Positions 1 to 8,601 of a stretch of DNA of 58,638 bases are shown in pieces. Made by a program: the position numbers and the translations under genes. The first letter of the stretch is position 1. Each line of letters starts with the position of its first letter. The stretch lies in the NCBI GenBank assembly GCA_014799955.1, contig JAAVHB010000023.1, positions 1 to 58,638 on the forward strand, in the 5' to 3' direction. This DNA comes from Butyrivibrio sp. Lineage in GTDB: Bacteria > Bacillota > Clostridia > Lachnospirales > Lachnospiraceae. The notes beneath the pieces were generated by a model. That model saw nothing but the letters and a program-made list of their open reading frames with translations. It was not told where the DNA came from and did not search any database.

Positions 1-199
1 ATTTGCTGGGTATTGCCGAAAATCCCGACTGAATCTCACCGTGTGCTCTTGTCGCGTTGATTATAAGCACATAAAACCAGAACAGACACAGCACTGAAAC
101 TAAAGTCAGTACAATATATGCTATCACCTTGCGGAATGTAAGCGATGCACTTTTTTCAAGTTCGCCGCCCGGCGTTCCCTGAACATTCTTTTTCGCCAT
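1..199 (-). CDS. Carbohydrate ABC transporter permease (MalG/CUT1 type), partial
   Basis: Only the N-terminal 66 residues lie in the window; the gene runs off the left edge. The ATG follows a GGGGGTGAT ribosome site. A short polar head is followed by one long hydrophobic segment (about residues 25-48) and then the motif INATRAHGEIQ. CUT1 MalG-type permeases typically have a similar sequence just after their first membrane helix. It follows the MalF-type permease by 12 bases and would form the second half of the membrane channel with it. The family call comes from this N-terminal signature and the operon; substrate is unknown. Confidence 0.8.
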   Translation of the reverse strand, partial: MAKKNVQGTPGGELEKSASLTFRKVIAYIVLTLVSVLCLFWFYVLIINATRAHGEIQSGFSAIPSK

Positions 200-211
200 A
201 ATATCACCCCC

Positions 212-1153
212 CTAATTATCTTTCTTTCTGTACATAATATTATATACGGAAAGACTGAGTATAGTTGTAATTATAAACAGGATTACCGAAAGGGCGCCTC
301 CGAGACCGTAGTTCTTGCTGAACAAATGCTTGTTCAGATACATTATCAGCGTCATAGAGGTACGGTTTATACCGCCGGCACCGTCCGTAAGTATCTGCGG
401 TACATCAAACATCTGGATACCGCCTATCAGAGAGGTAATAATTACATAAATAAGTATTGGTTTAAGCAGAGGAAGCGTAATTCTCGTGAATCTCTGCCAT
501 GAATTGGCTCCGTCCACCTCGGCAGCCTCGTAAAGCGATACGTCAATTCCCATAATACCTGCCATGAGGAGTATTGTGGTATTACCGAACCACATCAGGA
601 AGTTCATCGCCGCTACAAGACTTCGGGTTCCCCATACATTATACAAAAAGCTGAAAGGTTCATCAATAAGCCCTATTTTAATCAAAATACTGTTTACCGG
701 TCCGTTGTCGGAAAAAAGCGCAAAAAACAGCATTGAAAACGCCGATGCCATAATAAGGTTGGGAAGGTATATTACAGTCTTAAAGAAAGCGCTTCCCTTA
801 AGCTTAAGTCTGCTGTCCGAAAACCACTGCGCTAACAAAAGCGATACCAGAATCTGCGGTATGAATCCCATTATCCACATAATAGCGGTATTGCCGGCAT
901 ACTTTAACAAATCGGTCTTAAATATTGTCGCATAATTTTTAAACCCTACCCAATTGGGTCCGATTACCTTACGACCGTCTCTATAATATTCAAATAAACT
1001 ATAATAAAACGTGTTCACCAGCGGAACAAGCTGGAATACAAGAAATGCTACGATAAACGGTATCAGAAATATGTAACCCCATTTATTATACCGTACCGCC
1101 TTGCTGTTCTTGCTCTTTCTCACCGCGGTGGCACCCTTCTGATTAGCTGCCAT
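212..1153 (-). CDS. Carbohydrate ABC transporter permease (MalF/CUT1 type)
   Basis: A 313-residue integral membrane protein with about six hydrophobic helices. The inner-membrane-component loop is recognisable near the C-terminal third (EAAEVDGANSWQRFTRITLP), which contacts the shared ATPase. I chose the ATG preceded by AGGAGTG; an upstream in-frame ATG lacks a good ribosome site. It lies between the binding-protein gene and the MalG-type permease gene in one operon. No ATPase is encoded here, as is common for clostridial CUT1 systems that share one MsmK-like ATPase encoded elsewhere. Sugar specificity cannot be read from the permease; the neighbouring cellobiose phosphorylase makes a beta-glucoside plausible. 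Confidence 0.92.
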   Translation of the reverse strand: MAANQKGATAVRKSKNSKAVRYNKWGYIFLIPFIVAFLVFQLVPLVNTFYYSLFEYYRDGRKVIGPNWVGFKNYATIFKTDLLKYAGNTAIMWIMGFIPQILVSLLLAQWFSDSRLKLKGSAFFKTVIYLPNLIMASAFSMLFFALFSDNGPVNSILIKIGLIDEPFSFLYNVWGTRSLVAAMNFLMWFGNTTILLMAGIMGIDVSLYEAAEVDGANSWQRFTRITLPLLKPILIYVIITSLIGGIQMFDVPQILTDGAGGINRTSMTLIMYLNKHLFSKNYGLGGALSVILFIITTILSLSVYNIMYRKKDN

Positions 1154-1229
1154 ACCTTCACTCCTAACAATAATCTCTGCGTGTCCATACTGTTGCCCCA
1201 CAGAAAATTCCGCCGAACCCCTGTAAGGT

Positions 1230-1262
1230 AAAAAACATGCCTGCCCTTAAGAGCAGGCATGT
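1230..1262 (-). terminator. Stem-loop between binding protein and permease genes
   Basis: A 9-bp perfect stem (1236-1244 with 1253-1261) is followed on the minus strand by six U. It sits in the gap between the binding-protein stop and the first permease start. Such intra-operon partial terminators or mRNA-stabilising hairpins usually let the binding protein be made in excess over the permeases. Confidence 0.8.
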
Positions 1263-1276
1263 CTTAAAACATTTAA

Positions 1277-2770
1277 TTATTCTGCTGTGTACACAAGCTC
1301 GTAATCTGCAAGCTTAGGATATTTCTCGCCGATTGCAGTCTTGAATGCGTCCATAGCTTCTTCAAGAGTAGCAGCGCCAAGGAAATAGTTCCTCATTGCA
1401 TCCTGGAATTCCTCGTTGCAGCCCTGGTCATACTCGCCAAGATACTTAAGATCGATATTAGCCACGCCTGCCTTGTAATAAGGAATAGGATTTATCAAAA
1501 GGAAAGGAGACTTGTATTCCGTATCGTCAGCCATAACATCCATAGCGGGCTTATCGTTTACGAAGTCACTCTTCTGCTTGCAAATCTCGGTCATGATTTC
1601 CGTGTCTGCCGTAAGAGCAAGCATGATGTTCTTAACAAGTGTCTTGTTGTCTGTGCCTGCTGAAGCGCAAATCCATGTACCGCCCCAGAAATAGTTCTCA
1701 GGACCTTCACAGATTGACCATGCACCCTGATTGGTGTACTCGCCGGTACCATTACCATCCTCATCCTTAATCTCATGAGCAAGAGTGAAGTCTACGAACC
1801 AAGCCGGTCCGAAGTAAGCGAATACCTTCTGACCTGCCTCCTGGCTGGCAGTCCATGTATCGTCCCAAAGCTTTGATTTCTCGTTGTATCCGTTGTCCGC
1901 AAAATCCTTTGTCTGCTTAACCCACTCCATGATTCTGTCGTCAACTACGATCTTCTTGCCGTCTTCATCAACCCACTTTGAAGATACGTTGTTGGAGAAT
2001 ACACGGTAAGAATCCTCGAAGCTTGAAAGCATCTTGTAACCCTTATCGCTCATGGTCTTAGCCGTTGCCTCAAAAGTAGCCCAATCCTTAACCGCTGCCT
2101 GAACGGTATCTGCATCGTCAGATCCGAGAACATCCTTAGCGATTTCCTTGTTGTATATCATTACACCGGGACATGCCTGCCATGTAAGACCCTTAAGCTT
2201 GCCGTCAGCGCTGGTCATAACGTCCTGTGTATATGTATACTGATTAGCAAGGTCATCTTTAGTGATGCCGAGCTCAGCGATGTCAAGCGTTGCAGGGTCA
2301 TCAACATACTTAAGCGCGTAGTCAGCTTCTACAAGGAAAATATCAATCTTTTCATCGTCTGCAACTCCGCCCTTGTCCTCATTGTCAAGCTGCATATCAA
2401 GCTTATCCTGATAGTTGCTGCCTGTGTTCTCATTGATTGTGAACTTAACGGTTACGTCACCAATCTTACCTGTTGTTCCGTCAACCTTCTCATATCCGGG
2501 ATAAAACTCTTCAAGTCTCTGCTTGAACTCTTCATTCCAAACATAAATGTTAAGAACCTTACCTTCACCCTCGCCTACATCGCTGTAATCACGACCGCTT
2601 GCATCGGGTGCCTTTGTTCCGTCTTCTCCACCATTATTTGTCGGTGTATCTGCCTTAGTGCTGTCACCCGAACCTGATGATGAAGAGGAAGATGTTCCGC
2701 AGCCTGCGAATGCTGCGATTGACATTACAGCTGCCAAACCGATAGCTGCAAATCTTTTGAACTTTGTCAT
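1277..2770 (-). CDS. Sugar ABC transporter substrate-binding lipoprotein (CUT1)
   Basis: A 497-residue secreted lipoprotein. The signal peptide ends in the lipobox AFAG-C at residue 23, followed by a Ser/Gly/Asp-rich tether (to about residue 60) and a family-1 solute-binding fold starting at VLNIYVWNEEF. The ATG follows GGAGG at good spacing. It captures an extracellular oligosaccharide for the two permeases downstream. It is the first gene of the operon, with its own promoter and LacI-type operators immediately upstream, so it is probably induced by the transported sugar. The protein is rich in Asp/Glu and Trp, as expected for a carbohydrate binder. The ligand cannot be assigned from sequence. 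Confidence 0.93.
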   Translation of the reverse strand: MTKFKRFAAIGLAAVMSIAAFAGCGTSSSSSSGSGDSTKADTPTNNGGEDGTKAPDASGRDYSDVGEGEGKVLNIYVWNEEFKQRLEEFYPGYEKVDGTTGKIGDVTVKFTINENTGSNYQDKLDMQLDNEDKGGVADDEKIDIFLVEADYALKYVDDPATLDIAELGITKDDLANQYTYTQDVMTSADGKLKGLTWQACPGVMIYNKEIAKDVLGSDDADTVQAAVKDWATFEATAKTMSDKGYKMLSSFEDSYRVFSNNVSSKWVDEDGKKIVVDDRIMEWVKQTKDFADNGYNEKSKLWDDTWTASQEAGQKVFAYFGPAWFVDFTLAHEIKDEDGNGTGEYTNQGAWSICEGPENYFWGGTWICASAGTDNKTLVKNIMLALTADTEIMTEICKQKSDFVNDKPAMDVMADDTEYKSPFLLINPIPYYKAGVANIDLKYLGEYDQGCNEEFQDAMRNYFLGAATLEEAMDAFKTAIGEKYPKLADYELVYTAE

Positions 2771-2841
2771 TGTTCCTCCGTTCCGCCGTATTACCCTAAT
2801 TACGGCTAATTCTTTTTTCTTTTACTGCTAACGATTAAACT

Positions 2842-2853
2842 AAATCGTTTTCG
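2842..2853. promoter_or_regulatory. Candidate LacI-family operator O1
   Basis: AAATCGTTTTCG around a central CG, overlapping the predicted transcription start of the binding-protein operon. The identical 12-mer recurs at 2996-3007. An overlapping inverted repeat AACGATT-6-AATCGTT (2830-2849) adds further dyad symmetry. Confidence 0.55.
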
Positions 2854-2860
2854 CAAATTA

Positions 2861-2889
2861 ATGATACACCACATTAACAATAAATGCAA
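2861..2889 (-). promoter_or_regulatory. Promoter of the sugar importer operon
   Basis: Minus-strand -35 TTGCAT (2884-2889), 17-base spacer, -10 TATCAT (2861-2866). The predicted start lies near 2853, inside the candidate LacI-family operator, which fits direct repression. Confidence 0.65.
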
Positions 2890-2939
2890 CCACTTTTTGT
2901 ACTTTTTTGTTAATTTTGTCTATTTTATTTGGGTATAAT

Positions 2940-2990
2940 AAAAAATAATGGGCGTCCCAACCTTCCCTAAGCCCGATTGGGACGCCCATT
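2940..2990 (-). terminator. Terminator of the lacI-type gene
   Basis: A 13-bp perfect stem (2948-2960 with 2977-2989) around a 16-base loop, followed on the minus strand by a T-rich run (2941-2947). It separates the regulator transcript from the importer operon. Confidence 0.88.
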
Positions 2991-2993
2991 TTC

Positions 2994-3007
2994 CGAAATC
3001 GTTTTCG
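2994..3007. promoter_or_regulatory. Candidate LacI-family operator O2
   Basis: CGAAATCGTTTTCG, a 14-bp near-palindrome with central CG and one mismatched pair. It shares 12 identical bases with O1 about 154 bp away, a distance compatible with DNA looping by a LacI-family tetramer or paired dimers. Confidence 0.5.
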
Positions 3008-3054
3008 TTTTTTCGACAAAACAAGCATATAAACTTACACAAACTACAAAATAA

Positions 3055-4065
3055 TCAAATTTTCCTTACGGTCTCTCCTTCATACAGCTCGGAATCAATT
3101 ATAATGCTTTCGATAGCGGTCAGCCTCGGATGCTCGATAAGCCCTATAAGCTTTTCCGCCGCGCACTTACCTATATTGGCGGTTTTCTGAATAACCGTTG
3201 TGAGCTTCGGCTCAAACTGTATCGCCATCGGAATTCCGTCATAGCCCGCGACCGATATATCGTCGGGAATCCGAAGCCCCATGTTTCTCAGCGCGTTGAT
3301 TCCGCCGAAGCAGGCATAGTCATCCGGATACAGTATGCAGGTCGGCGGCGTCTGCAATGCCATAAGCTCACGCGTAGCATTTGCGGCCTCCTCCATATTA
3401 CGGTATTTTATCTCGCGCACATAAGCGTCGTTCACGGGAATCTTGTTGTTTTCCATTGTAATATAGAAGCCGGAAAGTCTGTTTGTGGTCGGAAGCGAAG
3501 CCTCCCCGTATATATACGCAATCCGTCTGTGCCCCATATCTATGGCATACTGAGTCAGCATTGACATTCCCTGTAAATTATTGGAGAGTATCGAAATCCT
3601 TTCGTTGGAGCTGTAGTCGATTGTTACAATGGGGATTTCACTGTTTATAAGCTCCTGCACCTCCGGCACTTCAAACTTTACGCAGGCTATTACCACTCCG
3701 TCAAATCTCCTGTAACGGCTGTGCTCAAGATAACTCATTCCGTTCTCTCCGTGCTTATGCGATATTATAAAAGTAATATCATAGCCGTATTTCTCCGCCG
3801 TGACCTTGAAGCTGTCAAGCACTCTCGCGAAGAAGTCATGGGTAAGACCGTTCATGGCCTCGTCTACAAAAAGCACTCCGAGATTCTTGCTTCTGTTCGT
3901 CTTAAGCACCTGTGCCGCCGCGTTCGGCCTATAGCCAAGCTCCGCCGCCTTTTTGCGGACAAGCGCCTTTGTACTCTCGCTTATATCACTATGGTTGTTT
4001 AACGCCTTACTCACCGTTGACGCGGAAACCCCGCACGCCGACGCTATATCCTTAATCGATACCAT
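3055..4065 (-). CDS. LacI-family transcriptional regulator
   Basis: A 336-residue repressor of normal LacI/GalR length. Residues 2-22 form the helix-turn-helix (SIKDIASACGVSASTVSKAL), followed by a hinge helix and a periplasmic-binding-protein-like effector domain (from about residue 60, GVLFVDEAMNG...) ending in the usual TTVIQKTANIGKCAAEKLIGLIE dimer region. The start ATG follows AGAGG. It lies immediately upstream of the importer operon on the same strand, with its own terminator between, and two matching operator-like palindromes flank that boundary. This makes it the likely local repressor, with a sugar inducer unknown. Confidence 0.94.
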   Translation of the reverse strand: MVSIKDIASACGVSASTVSKALNNHSDISESTKALVRKKAAELGYRPNAAAQVLKTNRSKNLGVLFVDEAMNGLTHDFFARVLDSFKVTAEKYGYDITFIISHKHGENGMSYLEHSRYRRFDGVVIACVKFEVPEVQELINSEIPIVTIDYSSNERISILSNNLQGMSMLTQYAIDMGHRRIAYIYGEASLPTTNRLSGFYITMENNKIPVNDAYVREIKYRNMEEAANATRELMALQTPPTCILYPDDYACFGGINALRNMGLRIPDDISVAGYDGIPMAIQFEPKLTTVIQKTANIGKCAAEKLIGLIEHPRLTAIESIIIDSELYEGETVRKI

Positions 4066-4110
4066 TTTTACCTCTTATGCCGCTGCCGTCCTTACGTCTT
4101 CGCGGCCTTT

Positions 4111-4737
4111 CTAGTCTTCCTTTTTCTCAATCTTTCTGAAAATATGCCTGTATATACCTACCGTGATATAAATAAGAACGGCGAAGCCGCAAAGCAGCCA
4201 AATCCATCCCATGTATAACAAAAGCCCCGGAACCGATAAAAAAACAAGAATCGGAACCGCCCACACAAACCATATAAGGACGGTCCACGCAAGATTTCCG
4301 AAGCCCACCTTAAAGCCGTTAAGAATCTGAGTCATTATCGTATTTTTATATCTCGCAATCAGCATGAAAACATAGGTGCCGCAGGCTCCCGCAATTATCG
4401 CTCCGATTGCGCACAAAACGCATGCCGCCATACTGCCGCCCACCGTAAAGCCCCATATAAAGCCGTACACAAGAGCGGACATGATTCCCGCAAAAATAAT
4501 CCACACAAGCGTCGAATTCAGGAAATTTGCCGCAAAAGCACGAAAAAATACAGATGTGATTTTCACATCCGGCTCCTCTTTCATCTTATAGCACACAAAA
4601 TCGGCTGCCGTAAGCGATGCGCCGACTGTCACAATCGGTATGCAGCACAGCAGAAAATAAATATTCACCAGTATAAAGCAGCCAAGCTTATACATAAATC
4701 TGTTAAAGGGATTATCCGCGTGAAAAAATTTGTTCAT
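4111..4737 (-). CDS. DUF624 (YesL-like) membrane protein
   Basis: A 208-residue membrane protein with four to five hydrophobic segments and the DUF624 signature at the N-terminus (HADNPFNRFMYKLGCFILVN), followed by a long first helix with CCIPIVTVGAS. DUF624/YesL proteins are almost always encoded in sugar-ABC-importer or glycan-degradation operons of Bacillota; their biochemical role is unsettled. It stands 45 bases upstream of the LacI gene on the same strand and so probably heads the regulator transcript. The mRNA leader carries the hairpin motif described at 4792-4846. Confidence 0.85.
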   Translation of the reverse strand: MNKFFHADNPFNRFMYKLGCFILVNIYFLLCCIPIVTVGASLTAADFVCYKMKEEPDVKITSVFFRAFAANFLNSTLVWIIFAGIMSALVYGFIWGFTVGGSMAACVLCAIGAIIAGACGTYVFMLIARYKNTIMTQILNGFKVGFGNLAWTVLIWFVWAVPILVFLSVPGLLLYMGWIWLLCGFAVLIYITVGIYRHIFRKIEKKED

Positions 4738-4791
4738 TCCCGGCTCCGCCTTTATCGGTATTTGTGCAAAAATCCCATTCCGTTATTTCCG

Positions 4792-4846
4792 CTAACACTC
4801 CCGCGGGGCGCTGACTTTCCTGGCTGCGCCGAACGGGACTTTCCTC
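4792..4846 (-). ncRNA. Structured mRNA leader motif, copy A
   Basis: On the minus strand the RNA reads GAAAGUCCCGUUCGGCGC, a 14-base loop, then GCGCCCCGCGGGAGUGUUAG. CCCG pairs with CGGG and GGCGC with GCGCC across a 3x3 internal loop. A -10 TATAAT (4857-4862) places transcription start a few bases before the motif, so it forms the 5' end of the DUF624 mRNA. Copies with the same flanks occur at 39066-39114 and 45879-45908. Confidence 0.55.
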
Positions 4847-4931
4847 AATATTAAATATTATATCAAAATATACCAAAAAGCAATTTCTTTTTGAAATTTT
4901 CTGAATATTTTCAAAGCTTAGGCTAAACTTC

Positions 4932-4960
4932 TTGTATTTTACTATTGATTTTGATATAAT
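4932..4960 (+). promoter_or_regulatory. Promoter of the GH94 phosphorylase gene
   Basis: -35 TTGTAT (4932-4937), 17-base spacer, -10 TATAAT (4955-4960). Transcription would start near 4967, giving a leader of about 80 bases. Confidence 0.7.
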
Positions 4961-4982
4961 AAAAATACTTGTGAGGTATTTG

Positions 4983-4996
4983 CCGAAGCGATTCGG
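4983..4996. promoter_or_regulatory. Candidate operator in the GH94 leader
   Basis: CCGAAGCGATTCGG is a near-perfect dyad with central CG (one mismatched pair) just downstream of the promoter. It resembles but is not identical to the LacI-type sites at 2842 and 2994, so it may serve a related regulator or the same one with relaxed spacing. Confidence 0.35.
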
Positions 4997-5046
4997 TTCC
5001 CATTAATTATGGTAATGGGATATTTTTTATCAGGAGGATAATGTAT

Positions 5047-7482
5047 ATGAAGTATGGTTATTTTGACGATTCCAACAGAGAATATGTCATCACCACCCCG
5101 AAAACTCCCCTTCCGTGGATTAACTATCTCGGTTCAAAGGAGTTTTTCACGCTTATTTCCAACACCTGCGGCGGTTACACTTTCTATAAGGACGCCAAGC
5201 TGCTCAGGCTCACGCGTTACCGTTACAACGATGTACCCAACGACATTAACGGTAAGTACATTTACATAAAGGACGGCGATTCAATCTGGAATCCCGGCTG
5301 GAAGCCCACCAAAACGGAACTTGATTCATACGAGTGCCGTCACGGTATGGGCTACAGCAAGTTCAGAGGCAGTAAGAACGGACTTGAGGCGTCGGTTCTC
5401 ACCTTCGTTCCCATGAGCGACAACTGCGAGGTCACACGCCTTACGCTCACCAATAATTCCTCCGCGGACAAGGATTTCAAGGTATTCTCCTATGTTGAGT
5501 GGTGTCTCTGGAACGCTGACGACGATTCCCGTAATTTCCAGCGTAACCTGAGCACCGGCGAGGTTGAGGTTGACGGCTCCACAATTTATCATAAGACGGA
5601 GTACCGCGAACGCCGCAATCATTACGCCGTTTATTCGGTAAACAGCCCCGTTGACAGCTTCGACACCGCAAGGGACAGCTTTGTCGGACTTTACAACGGA
5701 ATCGACACTCCCGACGCCGTCGTAAACGGCGCGTGCACGAACTCCGTGGCAAGCGGCTGGTCGCCCATCGCAAGCCATCAGCTTAACGTAAAGCTCGCTC
5801 CCGGCGAAAGCAAGAGCTTCGTGTTCGTTCTCGCTTATATCGAAAATCCCGTTGAGGATAAATGGGAGTCCCATAATGTAGTTAATAAGAAGCCCGCAAA
5901 AGCGCTTCTTGCAAAATATCAGACGGATGAGGACGTTGACAGGGCATTTGCCGAGCTTAACGACTATTGGACAGCCCTTCTCTCCAAATATACGGTCAAT
6001 TCCTCCAACGATAAGGTCAACCGCATGGTAAATATCTGGAACCAGTACCAGTGTATGGTAACCTTTAACATGAGCCGTTCCGCTTCTTACTACGAATCGG
6101 GCATCGGCCGCGGAATGGGTTTCAGAGATTCCTGCCAGGATCTTCTCGGCTTCGTTCATCTCATTCCCGAGAGAGCGCGCCAGAGAATTATAGATATCGC
6201 TTCGACGCAGTTTGAGGACGGAAGCGCTTATCACCAGTACCAGCCCCTTACCAAAAAGGGTAATGCCGACATAGGAAGCGGCTTCAACGACGACCCGCTC
6301 TGGCTCATTGCCGGAACCAGCGCCTACATCAAAGAAACCGGTGATATTTCCATACTTAAAGAAATGGTTCCTTTTGACAATGACGAATCCAAGGCACAGC
6401 CGCTTATGACGCATCTTAAGCGTTCCTTTGATTACATTGTAAATCACAAGGGACCTCATAAGCTTCCTCTTATCGGACGCGCGGACTGGAACGACTGCCT
6501 TAACCTTAACTGCTTCTCCGAGCAGCCCGGCGAATCCTTCCAGACCTTCGGTCCCTCGGAAGGCCCCGTTGCCGAGTCGGTATTTATCGCCGGAATGTTT
6601 GTAAAATACGGCAAGGAATACGCTGAGCTTTGCGAGCTTCTCGGAGATTCCTCCGAAGCCGCTTACGCGCTTGCCGAGGTTGATAAAATGTATGAAGCCG
6701 TTCTTGCGGACGGCTGGGACGGCGACTGGTTTGTTCGCGCCTATGACGCGTACAGCAACAAGGTCGGCTCCAAGGAATGCGAAGAGGGTCAGATTTTCAT
6801 CGAGCCCCAGGGCTTCTGTGTTCTCGCCGGAATAGGCGTTGAAGAAGGCCACGCAAAGAAGGCTCTCGACTCCGTTAAGGAAAAGCTTGATACAAAATAC
6901 GGCGTAATGATTCTTCAGCCCGCCTATACCAAATACCATGTCGAGCTTGGCGAGGTCACCTCATATCCTCCGGGATACAAGGAGAACGCCGGAATCTTCT
7001 GTCACAACAACCCTTGGGTTTCCTGCGCCGAAACCGTTATCGGACGCGGCGACAGAGCCTTTGAGATTTATCAGAAAACCTGCCCCGCGTACTGCGAGGA
7101 ATTCAGCGAAATTCACAGAACCGAGCCGTATGTATATTCACAGATGGTTGCGGGACGCGACGCGAAATTCCACGGCGAGGCAAAGAACAGCTGGCTCACC
7201 GGTACAGCGGCATGGACCTTTGTAAACGTTTCCCAGTATATTCTGGGCGTTGCTCCGACGCACAAGGGACTTTCAATAAATCCCTGTACGCCTAAGGGCT
7301 TCGGCGACTTTACGCTGACCAGAAAATTCCGCGAGGGCACCTACAACATCACGGTTAAGAATCCCTCCGATGTTGAAAAGGGCGTTAAGTCAATGACAGT
7401 TGACGGCGCCGCCGTTGACGGATGCGTAGTTCCCTACGTTCCCGGCAAGGAGGTTTACAACGTAGAGGTTGTAATGGGATAA
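5047..7482 (+). CDS. GH94 cellobiose/cellodextrin phosphorylase
   Basis: An 811-residue cytosolic enzyme, the usual length for cellobiose phosphorylase. It opens with [18 protein letters not shown] and continues with the N-terminal beta-sandwich, then the (alpha/alpha)6 barrel. The catalytic-region motif [12 protein letters not shown] holds the general-acid Asp at about residue 483. The family splits cellobiose with phosphate into glucose-1-phosphate and glucose, saving ATP. The start was set at the second ATG because AGGAGG (5032-5037) is nine bases before it and only three before the first. It is divergent from the sugar importer, which probably supplies substrate. No signal peptide is visible. 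Cellobiose against longer cellodextrins is not decided by sequence alone. Confidence 0.93.
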   Translation: MKYGYFDDSNREYVITTPKTPLPWINYLGSKEFFTLISNTCGGYTFYKDAKLLRLTRYRYNDVPNDINGKYIYIKDGDSIWNPGWKPTKTELDSYECRHGMGYSKFRGSKNGLEASVLTFVPMSDNCEVTRLTLTNNSSADKDFKVFSYVEWCLWNADDDSRNFQRNLSTGEVEVDGSTIYHKTEYRERRNHYAVYSVNSPVDSFDTARDSFVGLYNGIDTPDAVVNGACTNSVASGWSPIASHQLNVKLAPGESKSFVFVLAYIENPVEDKWESHNVVNKKPAKALLAKYQTDEDVDRAFAELNDYWTALLSKYTVNSSNDKVNRMVNIWNQYQCMVTFNMSRSASYYESGIGRGMGFRDSCQDLLGFVHLIPERARQRIIDIASTQFEDGSAYHQYQPLTKKGNADIGSGFNDDPLWLIAGTSAYIKETGDISILKEMVPFDNDESKAQPLMTHLKRSFDYIVNHKGPHKLPLIGRADWNDCLNLNCFSEQPGESFQTFGPSEGPVAESVFIAGMFVKYGKEYAELCELLGDSSEAAYALAEVDKMYEAVLADGWDGDWFVRAYDAYSNKVGSKECEEGQIFIEPQGFCVLAGIGVEEGHAKKALDSVKEKLDTKYGVMILQPAYTKYHVELGEVTSYPPGYKENAGIFCHNNPWVSCAETVIGRGDRAFEIYQKTCPAYCEEFSEIHRTEPYVYSQMVAGRDAKFHGEAKNSWLTGTAAWTFVNVSQYILGVAPTHKGLSINPCTPKGFGDFTLTRKFREGTYNITVKNPSDVEKGVKSMTVDGAAVDGCVVPYVPGKEVYNVEVVMG

Positions 7483-7500
7483 AATTCAAATTAAATCAAC

Positions 7501-7534
7501 AAAGAGGACTGCTTGCCTGCAGTCCTCTTTTCAT
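7501..7534 (+). terminator. Terminator after the GH94 gene
   Basis: A 12-bp perfect stem (7501-7512 with 7519-7530), six-base loop, then TTTTCATTTT. Confidence 0.92.
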
Positions 7535-7554
7535 TTTATAAACCTCTTACGCCG

Positions 7555-7583
7555 TTGAAATATTACGACTATTGTTATACAAT
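7555..7583 (+). promoter_or_regulatory. Promoter of the choloylglycine hydrolase gene
   Basis: -35 TTGAAA (7555-7560), 17-base spacer, -10 TACAAT (7578-7583). It lies directly after the preceding terminator, so the next gene is transcribed alone. Confidence 0.65.
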
Positions 7584-7626
7584 CGGGGCAAAATAAATAT
7601 TATATATAAAAAACGGAGGCGGATTT

Positions 7627-8601
7627 ATGTGTACGGCAGCGACCTACAAAACAGAGGATTTTTATTTCGGCAGAACCCTGGATTATGAATTTTCATACGG
7701 AGAGAAGGTCACGGTAACGCCGCGCAATTATCCTTTTTCCTTTCGGCACGCGGGTACAATCGCCGGCCACTACGCGATGATAGGCATGGCGCATATTGCG
7801 GACAATTATCCGCTTTACTACGACGCGGTCAACGAAAAGGGACTTGGAATGGCAGGACTTAATTTTGTCGAAAACGCGTATTATGCAAAAGAAGCTCCAG
7901 GCAAAAATAACGTGGCTCAGTTTGAATTTATACAGTGGATTTTGTGTCAGTGCGCAAGCGTAAAGGAAGCAAAGGCGCTTCTTAAAGACATCAATATCAC
8001 GGACACGGCTTTTTGCGACACCATGCCGACGGCGCAGCTTCACTGGATTATTGCGGACAGAAACGAAGCGATTACCGTTGAAGCCGTAAGGGAGGGCGTA
8101 ACGGTATATGACAATCCCGTCGGCGTTCTGACAAACAACCCGCCCTTTAAAGAGCAGCTTTTTAACCTGAATAATTATATGCAGCTTTCGCCCAAGCCGC
8201 CCGTAAATTTCTTTTCCGACAAGCTTTCCCTTTCCGCTTACAGCCGCGGGATGGGCGCGCTGGGACTTCCGGGCGATTTGTCGTCCCAATCCCGTTTTGT
8301 ACGCGCCGCCTTCGTCAGTCAGAACTCCCGCTCCGGCAGCTCGGAAGAAGAAAGCGTAAGTCAGTTTTTCCATATTCTGGGCTCCGTTGACCAGCAAAGG
8401 GGCTGCTGCGAGCTGGACGGCGGAAAATACGAAATCACAATTTACACATCCTGCTGCAATGCCTCCAAGGGCATATATTACTATACCTCCTACGACAACC
8501 ATCAGATAACGGGAGTGGATATGCATAAGGAAAACCTCGACGGAAGCACGCTGTCGGCTTTCCCCCTTATTTTGAACGAGCAGATAAAAATGCAGAATTA
8601 G
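7627..8601 (+). CDS. bsh: Choloylglycine hydrolase family protein (bile salt hydrolase type)
   Basis: A 324-residue Ntn-hydrolase. After Met removal Cys2 is the nucleophile (MCTAATYKTEDFYFGRTLD), with Arg16 and Asp19 in the expected substrate-site positions. The LTNNPPF Asn and the LSSQSRFVRAAF Arg complete the family's catalytic set. The N-terminus matches gut clostridial bile salt hydrolases, which cleave glycine or taurine from conjugated bile acids; penicillin V acylases share the fold, so activity needs testing. No signal peptide is present, so the enzyme is cytosolic. The ribosome site is GGAGG. Its 3' end overlaps the convergent SpmA gene by 35 bp and there is no obvious terminator between them. 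Confidence 0.88.
   Translation: MCTAATYKTEDFYFGRTLDYEFSYGEKVTVTPRNYPFSFRHAGTIAGHYAMIGMAHIADNYPLYYDAVNEKGLGMAGLNFVENAYYAKEAPGKNNVAQFEFIQWILCQCASVKEAKALLKDINITDTAFCDTMPTAQLHWIIADRNEAITVEAVREGVTVYDNPVGVLTNNPPFKEQLFNLNNYMQLSPKPPVNFFSDKLSLSAYSRGMGALGLPGDLSSQSRFVRAAFVSQNSRSGSSEEESVSQFFHILGSVDQQRGCCELDGGKYEITIYTSCCNASKGIYYYTSYDNHQITGVDMHKENLDGSTLSAFPLILNEQIKMQN

Noticed and set aside
5326-6939. Long open frame (over 500 codons) antisense to the GH94 gene
   Set aside because: No ribosome site, composition of a shadow frame, no recognisable domain; the plus-strand gene is full length and clearly real.
7693-8526. Open frame antisense to the bile salt hydrolase gene
   Set aside because: Shadow of codon bias in the true gene; its product has no coherent fold pattern.
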